Shown here: piece by piece, positions 28,414 to 35,905 of the stretch | Layout: each line of letters starts with the position of its first letter | Position numbering within the stretch: position 1 is the first letter of the stretch | From: CAZFQG01 sp964520785 | GTDB lineage: Bacteria > Planctomycetota > Planctomycetia > Pirellulales > Thermoguttaceae | Reading direction: 5' to 3' | DNA: 38,019 nucleotides | Assembly: GCA_964520785.1 (NCBI GenBank) | Contig: CAZFQG010000039.1 | Coordinates: 1 to 38,019, forward strand | Made by a program: the position numbers and the translations under genes | Notes under the pieces: model-generated | Seen by the model: the letters and a program-made list of their open reading frames with translations, nothing else | Told to the model about the DNA's origin: nothing | Databases searched by the model: none

Positions 28414-30012
28414 TTGGCTTTGAATTCCTTTCCAACGCCCCCATGCGAAGAGAAAACGCTCCTTTTGCAGGCGGCTCTCGCCGGAGCCGTGTGTTTCTTC
28501 CTGCTTTTGGCCACGGCGCCGATTCTTCCCATCGTGTGGGATGAGGGGAACGCAATTGAGCGGAGCGACGGCATCCTCGCCTGGTTCGCGGATCCGCACG
28601 CGTGGAACGCCGCCGGAATTGAGTCGCACTGGCGATACACGACCCAAGTCGAGGGACATCCGGCATTCTACGGAATAGTCATTGCTTTCGGTCGCGTGGT
28701 CTCCTCCCCCTTCTTGCCCCCCCTCCTCGCCGCGAGATTCGGGCCCATATCCCTCTTTAGTATTGCTACCGGTGTGCTTTTTTGGAGGGTGGCGAGGGAC
28801 GTCTCGCGGACGGCGGCGGTCGTGGCGGTTGCCTCGCTCCTGCTGCTGCCGCGGATGTTTGCCCACGCGCATTTCGCCTCGAATGACGGGCCGCTCGTAG
28901 CGTGCTGGATACTTACCTGGGCGGCGTTCACCCCGACGAGCTTCTCTTGGCGTCGCAGCTTCGTCTGGGGCCTATTCCTGGGAATGACGCTCAGTGCCAA
29001 AGCAACCGGATGGCTCGCCGTGCCCCCCTTTGTCGTTTGGGCTCTTGTCTACCGCGACCGAGCCGCCATAGTAACCCTCATCGTGGGTGTTCCCGCCGCG
29101 ATTCTGGCGTTCTTCCTTCTGAACCCGCCCCTGTGGCCCGCACCGGTGGAGGGGTTGATCGCGTTTTCCCGGATGAACCTGTTCCGCGGGGAGCTGTGGG
29201 GGCTCAATATCTCGATCCTGTTTCTAGGCCGGATGTACAACCTGGATTACCCGCTGCCATGGTGGAATACGCTCTTCTGGACCGTGATCGCCGTCCCGGT
29301 TCCCATCCTCGCGGCCGCGGTGATTGGTCTCTTAAGCACACTTCGCGAATTCCGAACGGACCGCTTCGGAATGCTCCTCCTGTTCAATTGGGCCGTTCTC
29401 CTTCTCGCCAGAGCCGTCCCCGGCACACCGGTCCACGACGGCATTCGGCTGTTTCTTCCGAGCTTCGCGTTTCTGGCGATTTTCTCCGGTCTGGGAACCG
29501 ACCGCCTCCTTCGTTGGGCCTCGCGCCGACGCCCCGTCTTCAAGGCGAGTATCCGTGGGGCCGTCGCGTCCGCCGGGGTGCTCATGGCGGCCAACCTCGG
29601 CTGGTATGCCCCACAGTGGCTCTCGCACTACAATCTTCTTATTGGAGGACTGCCGGGGGCGAACGCCGCCGGCATGGAACCGACGTATTACTGGGACGGT
29701 CTCGACGGCACGGTGCTCGATTGGCTCGATACGCACACGCGCGAGGAAGAAATGGTCCGTTTCGGGGCGAGTTCTCCGACGAACATCGGACTCCTCCGGC
29801 GGTGGGGCAGACTAAAACCGAACACGGACCCCGATGCCCCGGGCCGGCATCGTTGGTACGTGATTCAGAACCGTCCCAGCGGACTAAGTCGAGCGGACCA
29901 GGAGCTTCTGAGGACCCAACGGCCGGCGTTCGTGAAACGAATCCGCCACGGCGGTTGGGGGCCGTGGCGGTTGGAGGTTCCGGTGGTGTGGGTATTTGAA
30001 GAAGAACCGTAG
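28414..30012 (+). CDS. GT39-like polytopic glycosyltransferase
   Basis: This 532-residue membrane protein has the organisation of dolichyl-phosphate-mannose-protein mannosyltransferase-like (GT39/PMT_2) enzymes. There is a first membrane span at about 16-40, then an acidic WDEGNAIERSD motif at the start of the periplasmic loop (Asp43, Glu44), VEGHPAFYG, and nine or more further spans. The soluble tail (from about 430, DGTVLDWLDTH) is short. Such enzymes use polyprenyl-phosphate sugars. The family call rests on topology and the N-terminal acidic motif; the acceptor is unknown. The best start is TTG 28414, since no suitable ATG exists before the first span; TTG 28420 is an alternative. It is convergent with the Nramp-like gene, 28 nt apart. 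It is not closely similar to the other glycosyltransferase at 10.6-12.3 kb. Confidence 0.78.
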   Translation: MALNSFPTPPCEEKTLLLQAALAGAVCFFLLLATAPILPIVWDEGNAIERSDGILAWFADPHAWNAAGIESHWRYTTQVEGHPAFYGIVIAFGRVVSSPFLPPLLAARFGPISLFSIATGVLFWRVARDVSRTAAVVAVASLLLLPRMFAHAHFASNDGPLVACWILTWAAFTPTSFSWRRSFVWGLFLGMTLSAKATGWLAVPPFVVWALVYRDRAAIVTLIVGVPAAILAFFLLNPPLWPAPVEGLIAFSRMNLFRGELWGLNISILFLGRMYNLDYPLPWWNTLFWTVIAVPVPILAAAVIGLLSTLREFRTDRFGMLLLFNWAVLLLARAVPGTPVHDGIRLFLPSFAFLAIFSGLGTDRLLRWASRRRPVFKASIRGAVASAGVLMAANLGWYAPQWLSHYNLLIGGLPGANAAGMEPTYYWDGLDGTVLDWLDTHTREEEMVRFGASSPTNIGLLRRWGRLKPNTDPDAPGRHRWYVIQNRPSGLSRADQELLRTQRPAFVKRIRHGGWGPWRLEVPVVWVFEEEP

Positions 30013-30040
30013 CCGAATCGATCGTTTCTCGTTCGAGCGC

Positions 30041-31582
30041 CTATTTCTGGGCGGATTCGGCGGCGGTCTCCGGAGGGAACAACCTGTCGATCACGTTGCC
30101 TTTGATCTTGATCGCGGCGCCGATGGTGGCAACGGCCAACGCGACGACGAGAATCGTATTGAACGTGATCCGTCTCCAGCCGCCGCCGACGGCATCGCCG
30201 ATATAGCTCCGCCTGTTGTTCATAACGAGAAACGCGATGTATGCGATCGGCAACATCGTAAAACATACGGCGCTGGCGGCAATCGGAAACCAAATAGGCG
30301 TTTGCGTGACCACGCCCAGTACGCCGATCGCGGGAGTCAGCGTGAATACCCGGTACCACCACTTTGTGTATTCGAAGTTGAAAAGCGTCGATAGGACTTC
30401 ACACACCGTGAATCCGCAGACGACCATGTGGGCGGAAATCGCGCCGCACGCCATGCCGATCAATCCCAGATCGAAAATGATCCGCCCGGCGTATTCTCCG
30501 ATGGAGCCAGTGAGCGATTGGGCCGCGTCGAGCGGTTTCATCGAGAACCGCACGTACTGGGCCGACTGGTCGAACACGCCGGAAACGCTCATCGCCAGGA
30601 TGACCAACGAGGTCACCAGGACGAACGGGACGAACATGGACATGACCAGGTCCCATCGCGCCAGATTCTTATGATGGGGGCCCCAACCTTTCGCCAAAAT
30701 GGAGTAAGGATAAAGGAACGTCATGTTGATTCCCACCGCCGCTCCGAGCATTCCGAGGACCAGCGTGACGGTATCCATGGCGCTCGCCTTGTCGGTCGCC
30801 TTGAGCGCCCCGCTGGCGATGGCGGCGTCTACCGCTTGCTCGTCCGCTTGCGGAATTCCGTCCAAACCGAAGACGCCCCGGCCAAGTTGACCCCATTCGA
30901 TGTTTCCGAAATTCGCGACGACGACGATTCCGAACGAAACAATGATCAACGCGATTACCCCTCGGAGAAACCATTCGTAGAGCTTCACGCCCCACGAACC
31001 GGCTCCGTAGCTCCACGTCGTGACGATGTTGATCAGCAGGATCGCTCCACCCGTCGCGAAACTGATGATCAAGCCGGCCGCGGTATATCCCCACGCGACA
31101 TCCTCGCCCTGGGGAGCGACGGAATTCACCCCGGCGAGATTGGCCAGGTCGCGGACCGCTCCGGCCGCCAAGCCGTATTGAGGGAAGTGCCAGATCACCG
31201 ACGCCATCACGGTGCCGAGCGCCCAAAGGGCCACCAGCAGCCAACTCAACTCGCGTCCGAATGCGCGGAAGGGCCGCTCCTCGGTCGTGAGCACGACGTT
31301 GGCCAGTGCCGCGAGCATCCTCACGCCGTGAAACATCGCCACCGGTGGCACCCAAAGCATGTGGTACCCGAAGGAAGCCCCCGCCACGACCGAGGCGGCG
31401 GCACTACCGGCGCCGAGAGTCATGGCGCTCTGCATCAACCCGGGGCCGGTCCGCTTCAGGTAGCCCGCCGACTTGGCGAGGAACGGTTTGCGTTCCAACT
31501 CTTGAAGGTCGGCGATTTCCTGTTGGCGCTTCGCGGGATCCCATTTCGGGGTCATCGGAAGACCCTTCTTGTCGTCTGCCAT
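30041..31582 (-). CDS. Nramp-superfamily membrane carrier with non-canonical metal-site motifs
   Basis: This 513-residue protein has about 11-12 membrane spans and an Nramp-like N-terminal pattern: GPGLMQSAMTLGAGSAAASV (47-66), then AGASFGYHMLWV. Classical Nramp proteins import Mn2+ or Fe2+ and have DPGN in span 1 and MPH in span 6. Here the span-1 position reads TLGAGSA (55-61), and the span-6 region reads GINMTFLYPYS (284-294). I recall a similar TLGGGSA-type sequence in related proteins of planctomycete-like bacteria, which suggests a clade with altered substrate rather than a broken gene. ATG 31582 is chosen because AAAGGA precedes it by 8 nt; an upstream GTG at 31654 would place the C9 tract in the coding region. 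A good promoter lies 75-100 nt upstream. Transport direction and substrate are unknown. Confidence 0.75.
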   Translation of the reverse strand: MADDKKGLPMTPKWDPAKRQQEIADLQELERKPFLAKSAGYLKRTGPGLMQSAMTLGAGSAAASVVAGASFGYHMLWVPPVAMFHGVRMLAALANVVLTTEERPFRAFGRELSWLLVALWALGTVMASVIWHFPQYGLAAGAVRDLANLAGVNSVAPQGEDVAWGYTAAGLIISFATGGAILLINIVTTWSYGAGSWGVKLYEWFLRGVIALIIVSFGIVVVANFGNIEWGQLGRGVFGLDGIPQADEQAVDAAIASGALKATDKASAMDTVTLVLGMLGAAVGINMTFLYPYSILAKGWGPHHKNLARWDLVMSMFVPFVLVTSLVILAMSVSGVFDQSAQYVRFSMKPLDAAQSLTGSIGEYAGRIIFDLGLIGMACGAISAHMVVCGFTVCEVLSTLFNFEYTKWWYRVFTLTPAIGVLGVVTQTPIWFPIAASAVCFTMLPIAYIAFLVMNNRRSYIGDAVGGGWRRITFNTILVVALAVATIGAAIKIKGNVIDRLFPPETAAESAQK

Positions 31583-31655
31583 CGGCGGATTCCTTTCGGT
31601 TGGTCGAAATTCAAGGTTCTTTTGGGGGGGGGCGGCATTAACGATGTGAGTCACA

Positions 31656-31683
31656 TTATAGAGGCTTTGTTCGCCTTTGCAAC
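31656..31683 (-). promoter_or_regulatory. Sigma70-type promoter of the Nramp-like gene
   Basis: On the minus strand, -35 TTGCAA (31678-31683) and a perfect -10 TATAAT (31656-31661) are 16 nt apart. The transcript would begin near 31650 and contain a run of nine C about 20 nt into the leader. Confidence 0.65.
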
Positions 31684-32006
31684 GAATTCGTGGCGGACAC
31701 CGGTACCTTGTTTGAAGCAGAGACGCGGACGGCCGGAATCAACCGGAGGAATGGGCGCCGCCCGCCGAGAGCATCGTGAGTCCGTTTTCGAAAACTCGGC
31801 GGAATGGCAAACAAGTGACGAAAATAGGTTGCCTTCGCATGAAACCCCTTATTTGAGGGGATAGCTTGAATAAATAATGCAAAAAAACTAGACGATTTGC
31901 CCGATTTAGGCGGCATTTCGAAAAAAGAGCCCTGTTGGTACTTGACCAGATTCAAAACAGTAGCCACAATTGTCTAATGAAGCGTGAAGAAAGTTTTTTG
32001 CAAGAA

Positions 32007-32036
32007 TTGGAATCCACTTCTTTGCCTTCGTATTAA
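32007..32036 (+). promoter_or_regulatory. Weak promoter candidate for the HhH/wHTH gene
   Basis: TTGGAA (32007-32012) and TATTAA (32031-32036) are 18 nt apart, each matching consensus at four of six positions. If used, it gives a leader of about 240 nt ahead of the ATG at 32285. Confidence 0.3.
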
Positions 32037-32284
32037 ACGGTTTTTACTTGAATGTTCCGCATGTGTAATCCCGCCCAATTTGCCCCTTTTATTTGCCCAG
32101 GCGAAACCATGCTCGGCTCATTTGTAGGCGGAACGTTTATGGAAGTCTATCGCTTACGACCCGCTATCGGGGAGGGCGAAAATAAGACTTTTTTTCGTGG
32201 TTTTGTGTTGGGAGAGACATTATCGGGTCTTGGGGCGTCGCGCGGAAAGGCAAATTTTTAGAATCGAGAAAAGGTTCGCAGGAA

Positions 32285-33409
32285 ATGGTTTCACTGGAAA
32301 ACTACAAGGTTGCCAATCACTTCGACGCTTTGAAAGAGACGATTCAGGGAGAGAAGTATAGCAAGCACCTTCAGAAGCCGCTGGCGTATTGGGCCTTGCC
32401 CACGGATCGACGATTGCCCTTGGCGCTGTTAGGAAAATCGCTCGGCGAAATCCTCCAGATGTCGTTTCACGAGGTGGCCAATACTCCCGGTATCGGGGAG
32501 AAAAAACTCAGTGCCCTCGTGACCCTTCTGGTCCGAGCGTCCGAGACACCGCCGGAGGATATCGTTCCCGACGCGAAAGAAATCGACCGCGAGGACTGGA
32601 AGAATCGATCGCCGGACCGCGAATTCGACCCGGATCAGGTTTCCGAGGTTGACTGGGCCAGATGGCGGGCGATCATTGAAGACCACGACCTGGGCGCGGA
32701 AACGCTGGGACGTTTGTGCCCCTCACTGCGGAGGCTTGCCCGGGTCAACTGGGAAATGACGCTGAAGGAGTATTGCGACAAGAACATCTCGGACATTCGA
32801 AATCTGAAGACGCACGGCGAGAAGCGGGTCAGCGCAATCCTCGAGGTTTTCCACCACCTGAACAGCCTTCTGGCGAACATGGAGCCCCAGCCGCACCTGG
32901 CGCTTCGCATCTCTCCGCGGATCATCGACGGGATCGAACGTTGGATCGCCAAGGTGATGCAAACGCAGGGCGCGCCGAGCAGGGAAGAGATTCTCCAGAA
33001 TCTCGTGAATCCGCTCTCCGAGCAAGTGAAAATCGACGCGAACGAGCAGATATACCACCTCGTACGGGACCGGCTTGGGATGGACGGCCCGGTTACCAGT
33101 GTCCGCGACTTGGCTCGGCGCCTGGACCTGACCCGCGCCAGAATCTACCAGTTGCTCAACGAGATCAACGACATGTTGATGGTCCGCTGGCCGACCGGAC
33201 GGCGCCAGATGCATGACCTCCGCTCCAAGCTCGAGGGCGAGGTGGATGACAAGGACCAGATCAAGCAGCTCCACTACGCGGTCGAGCTGTTCTTCCCGAC
33301 CGAACGTCGCGGCGCCGATGGCCCGCTCGACCCGCTTTGGGTTTCCGAGGGGGAGGTGCCCCCGGACGAAAACATGGAACGCGTCGGCGAGCAGGGCCCG
33401 ATGATGTGA
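32285..33409 (+). CDS. DNA-binding-type protein with two helix-hairpin-helix (alphaCTD-like) regions and a winged-helix/sigma4-like HTH
   Basis: I do not recognise a named family for this 374-residue soluble protein. Three nucleic-acid-binding patterns are visible. Residues about 45-85 (LGKSLGEILQMSFHEVANTPGIGEKKLSALVTLL) resemble the helix-hairpin-helix fold of the RNA polymerase alpha C-terminal domain (quoted here in two parts: LGKSLGEILQMSFHEV, ANTPGIGEKKLSALVTLL). A second such pattern lies at about 138-195 (MTLKEYCDKNISDI, RNLKTHGEKRVSAILEVF). Residues about 268-312 (VTSVRDLARRLDLTRARIYQ) look like a helix-turn-helix of the sigma region 4 or winged type. The C-terminus (from about 318) is acidic. 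The gene stands alone with a long leader and ends in a strong terminator. AAAGG lies about 10 nt before the ATG. A role in transcription is plausible but inferred from fold alone. Confidence 0.6.
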   Translation: MVSLENYKVANHFDALKETIQGEKYSKHLQKPLAYWALPTDRRLPLALLGKSLGEILQMSFHEVANTPGIGEKKLSALVTLLVRASETPPEDIVPDAKEIDREDWKNRSPDREFDPDQVSEVDWARWRAIIEDHDLGAETLGRLCPSLRRLARVNWEMTLKEYCDKNISDIRNLKTHGEKRVSAILEVFHHLNSLLANMEPQPHLALRISPRIIDGIERWIAKVMQTQGAPSREEILQNLVNPLSEQVKIDANEQIYHLVRDRLGMDGPVTSVRDLARRLDLTRARIYQLLNEINDMLMVRWPTGRRQMHDLRSKLEGEVDDKDQIKQLHYAVELFFPTERRGADGPLDPLWVSEGEVPPDENMERVGEQGPMM

Positions 33410-33436
33410 TACCGGCGGTTGGCCGGCGGAAACAGC

Positions 33437-33467
33437 AAGGGAACGCTTTCGTGGCGTTCCCTTTTTT
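33437..33467 (+). terminator. Strong rho-independent terminator after the HhH/wHTH gene
   Basis: A perfect 10-bp stem, AAGGGAACGC and its complement, encloses a 7-nt loop; the descending arm merges into a run of six T. It lies 28 nt after the stop codon and is the clearest terminator in the window. Confidence 0.9.
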
Positions 33468-33516
33468 GTTTTCGTTCCCCGGAATGGACGGGCCGTTACA
33501 AGTCCTTCAGTCGCCT

Positions 33517-34392
33517 CTATACCGATTCCTCGCAGTCCCGCAGCGCCGCCGGAAGGAGCCGCACCAGGTCCGAGGCGATCATTCCGGGCTGGCCCAGCTC
33601 GGCCGCGGCGAGGTCTCCGGCCAATCCGTGGACGTAGACGCCCAACCGTGCGGCGTCCCAGGGGGAAAGACCCTGGCACAGCAGAGCGGTGACGACTCCG
33701 GTGAGGACGTCTCCGGTTCCACCGGTCCCCATGCCGGGGTTGCCGGTGTGGTTCACGAAGACCCGGTCGCCGTCGGTCACGGTCGTTTCGTGCCCTTTGA
33801 GGACGAGCGTGACGCGGCGCTCGGCGGCAAAGGCGCGCGCCGCCTCGCCCTGTTCTTCCGGCGAGGGTTTCCGTCCTTGGAGCAGCCGCGAGAACTCGCC
33901 GGGGTGGGGGGTAAGAATCCTGGGCCCGGCGTCCGGCGATAATTCGGGGATCCCTTCTTCGGCGAGCGCATTGAGGCCGTCGGCGTCGACGACGAGCGGC
34001 TTGGGGACCTGTCGGTATAGACCCGCGACAAGCGACCGGAGTCCTTCATTGCGGCCGATTCCCGGCCCCAGCGCCACGGCGGTCGCCCATTCCAGATGCG
34101 GCTCCAAGACGGAATCCGCTTCCGCGACCATCCGCCCCTCCCTATCGCACGGCAACGGCACAGTCATATAACACGGCTCAAAGGCGGCGACCGTTTCCAG
34201 ACAGACATCCGGAACGGCCAGACGCACCAGCCCCGCTCCTCCTCGAAGGGCCGCCATGCCGGCCAACGCGGCCGCCCCGGCCATTCCGCGCGATCCTCCG
34301 ATCACCAGAGCGAAGCCAAACGTCCCTTTGTGCCCCGCGACGGGGCGCCTGGGAAGGCGGCAGGGAGGCTGGTTGCTATTCGAGTTAGACAT
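33517..34392 (-). CDS. nnrD: ADP-dependent NAD(P)H-hydrate dehydratase, stand-alone form
   Basis: NnrD repairs NADHX and NADPHX, the damaged hydrated cofactors, using ADP or ATP. The 291-residue protein belongs to the ribokinase-like YjeF C-terminal family and shows KGTFGFALVIGGSRGMAGAA (22-41), GPGIG (109-113), DADGLNAL (136-143), TPHPGE (161-166), and the nucleotide-site GTGGTGD (222-228) with catalytic Asp228. The N-terminal NnrE epimerase domain found in many bacterial fusions is absent and not encoded nearby. ATG 34392 is chosen because AGGAG stands 7-8 nt upstream and the protein length fits; the open frame extends to 34593 with no coding character. A promoter candidate lies 45-75 nt upstream. 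No terminator of its own is visible. Confidence 0.93.
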   Translation of the reverse strand: MSNSNSNQPPCRLPRRPVAGHKGTFGFALVIGGSRGMAGAAALAGMAALRGGAGLVRLAVPDVCLETVAAFEPCYMTVPLPCDREGRMVAEADSVLEPHLEWATAVALGPGIGRNEGLRSLVAGLYRQVPKPLVVDADGLNALAEEGIPELSPDAGPRILTPHPGEFSRLLQGRKPSPEEQGEAARAFAAERRVTLVLKGHETTVTDGDRVFVNHTGNPGMGTGGTGDVLTGVVTALLCQGLSPWDAARLGVYVHGLAGDLAAAELGQPGMIASDLVRLLPAALRDCEESV

Positions 34393-34438
34393 GCAATCAC
34401 TCCTGCAATGGGGGGTTTGTAAGCGATCTCGGTCGGCA

Positions 34439-34468
34439 ATGATAGTCACAATGGGGGAAACGATGCAA
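34439..34468 (-). promoter_or_regulatory. Promoter candidate for nnrD
   Basis: On the minus strand, -35 TTGCAT (34463-34468) and -10 TATCAT (34439-34444) are 18 nt apart. The leader to the ATG at 34392 would be about 40 nt. Confidence 0.4.
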
Positions 34469-34731
34469 ATGGAATCGGTCTGGTGCTCGCGGGGTGGTTC
34501 GTGCTTCACGCGCCGGCTTCCCAACACGAAACCAGCCCGCCGGTGTCCATCCACGTCAATTCCCACCGCAACGGCGTAGCTAAGTTCACTCATCAGTGTA
34601 ATATCTACCGGTCAATCGGCACAATAACCCCTATTATGAGGGATATCTATTAACTCGATTAGGCACCAAAAGCCGCTAGTTTCAGTGGGCCAGCCACCGA
34701 TGGGGTGTATCTGGCGGCCCGGAACGAAATA

Positions 34732-34760
34732 TTGTGAGATTAGCGTTAGAAGATTCACAA
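34732..34760. promoter_or_regulatory. Possible operator for the GntR-type regulator
   Basis: Perfect half-sites TTGTGA (34732-34737) and TCACAA (34755-34760) are separated by 17 nt and lie directly before the regulator gene. The wide spacing is not that of a CRP site. Autoregulation by the downstream GntR/LacI-type protein is inference. Confidence 0.3.
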
Positions 34761-34777
34761 GTTATCTCAAATCAGTC

Positions 34778-35869
34778 ATGCTGACATTCATGAAACGCGA
34801 CTTCGTAGAGCAGACGAACCAAGAACTTCTTGCCAGGAAGCTGGAGGAGCACATTGCCCAGCAAGGGCTCGCCGCCGGGGAGCGTTACCTGACGGCGGAT
34901 TCGGCGGCCGAATACCTCGGCGTGAACCGGATGGCCGCGGATCGCGCCATGACGGTTCTGGTCCGCCGGAACATGCTGGTGCGGCGCCGTGGTCGCGGTA
35001 CGTTTGTCGGGCCGGCGGTGGGACCACCGAAGGCGGCGGTCACGCACGTTCATGTCATTCACTGTGCCGAGGGGGAGTTTTCGGCTCCTCCGATCCCCTC
35101 CGACCGTTTTCTAGCAGGTTTGCGAGGAGTCATCGCCAACGCCGTCTTGCATACGCACTTGTTTGCGTACGATCGCGCAAAGGCGATGGTGCGCGAGTTG
35201 ATCGAGTCGTTTCCGGCCAACGACAATAAACGGACCGTCGTGCTGGCGCTGAGTCCCAGGGGCGTTCAGGAGTACGTTGCGCGGCGCGGTCTGCCGGCGG
35301 TGGTCATTGGCGGTGTGTTCCCCGGGGTGCCACTGGCGAACATCGAGGCGGATCAATTTGAAATCGGCCGGAACCTGGTCCGGTTGGCGCGGCGGCTGGG
35401 GGCGAGCCACTTCGTGTTTATCAACCGCGAACACTGGCGCCGCGGCGATTCCAGGGCGTTCGACGGGATGGTCCGGGAACTGGCGGAATTGAACTTGCCG
35501 GCGGACCGCATCATGATTCGCAATTTTCCCAAGGACGCGGCAACGGCGTTCAACGTTTTGGGAGCCGTGGCCGCCGGAGCGGTGGAGGATTCGAATACTG
35601 GAAAAGCCGCGCTGCTTTGCCGGTCTTCCGCGATGGCCGAAATGGTTGCCAAGGCGGCCGAGGCCGGAGGGCTTCACGTTCCGGATGACATTTTCGTCGT
35701 CCACAACCGGCATTGGAATGACGAAACAAGCGTCACCAGGCCCTACGTCGCCGAGGCAATCTCGGAGGACGAAGCCTTGGCACGGATTGGATACATGCTC
35801 AAGAACGGCTTGGAGGACAATCCCAAAGCCATCACCCCGTGCAAGATTCCCGTGACGATTGTCGACTAG
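34778..35869 (+). CDS. GntR-type transcriptional regulator with LacI-like ligand-binding domain
   Basis: This 363-residue protein begins with a GntR winged helix-turn-helix (about 10-78): LARKLEEHIAQQGLAAGERY, DSAAEYLGVNRMAADRAM, and the wing LVRRRGRGTFVGP. The rest (about 88-360) has the alternating beta-alpha pattern of a LacI/periplasmic-binding-protein-like sensor (VVIGGVFPGVPLANIEADQF, RLARRLGASHFVFI). This architecture, as in AraR-type repressors, usually senses a sugar. ATG 34778 and ATG 34790 are both possible and no ribosome-binding site supports either; a GTG at 34685 would add residues without domain character. Just downstream, 36 nt away, is an exported LamG protein gene with a very strong ribosome-binding site, so the pair is probably one transcript and the LamG protein a likely target. 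Confidence 0.88.
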   Translation: MLTFMKRDFVEQTNQELLARKLEEHIAQQGLAAGERYLTADSAAEYLGVNRMAADRAMTVLVRRNMLVRRRGRGTFVGPAVGPPKAAVTHVHVIHCAEGEFSAPPIPSDRFLAGLRGVIANAVLHTHLFAYDRAKAMVRELIESFPANDNKRTVVLALSPRGVQEYVARRGLPAVVIGGVFPGVPLANIEADQFEIGRNLVRLARRLGASHFVFINREHWRRGDSRAFDGMVRELAELNLPADRIMIRNFPKDAATAFNVLGAVAAGAVEDSNTGKAALLCRSSAMAEMVAKAAEAGGLHVPDDIFVVHNRHWNDETSVTRPYVAEAISEDEALARIGYMLKNGLEDNPKAITPCKIPVTIVD

Positions 35870-35905
35870 CGCGGGAATCCCCCCATTTTTGAAAGGAGGA
35901 GTGTC

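Larger units (their letters stand above)
31583..32284. other. Long gene-free region between the Nramp-like and HhH genes
   Basis: These ~700 bp separate two divergent genes and are AT-richer than their surroundings. On the left lie the Nramp-like leader with a C9 tract (31625-31633) and its promoter (31656-31683). A small hairpin CCCCT/AGGGG lies at 31845-31860, and a plus-strand promoter candidate at 32007-32036. A plus-strand open frame at 32052-32261 (69 codons) has no ribosome-binding site or recognisable similarity and is not called. The stretch 31690-32000 shows nothing else I can support. Confidence 0.6.
34393..34777. other. Divergent intergenic region nnrD / GntR-type regulator
   Basis: About 385 bp without a gene. 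It contains a minus-strand promoter candidate for nnrD (34439-34468), a small hairpin CCCT/AGGG at 34629-34642, and a spaced palindrome TTGTGA-N17-TCACAA (34732-34760) that ends 17 nt before the regulator's ATG. I see no convincing plus-strand promoter. Confidence 0.55.

Noticed and set aside
32052..32261. 69-codon plus-strand open frame before the HhH gene
   Set aside because: No ribosome-binding site and no recognisable motif; it may be chance in an AT-richer leader. Kept only as part of the intergenic description.
34732..34760. TTGTGA-N17-TCACAA as a CRP-type site
   Set aside because: CRP half-sites TGTGA and TCACA are separated by 6 nt, not 17 or more.
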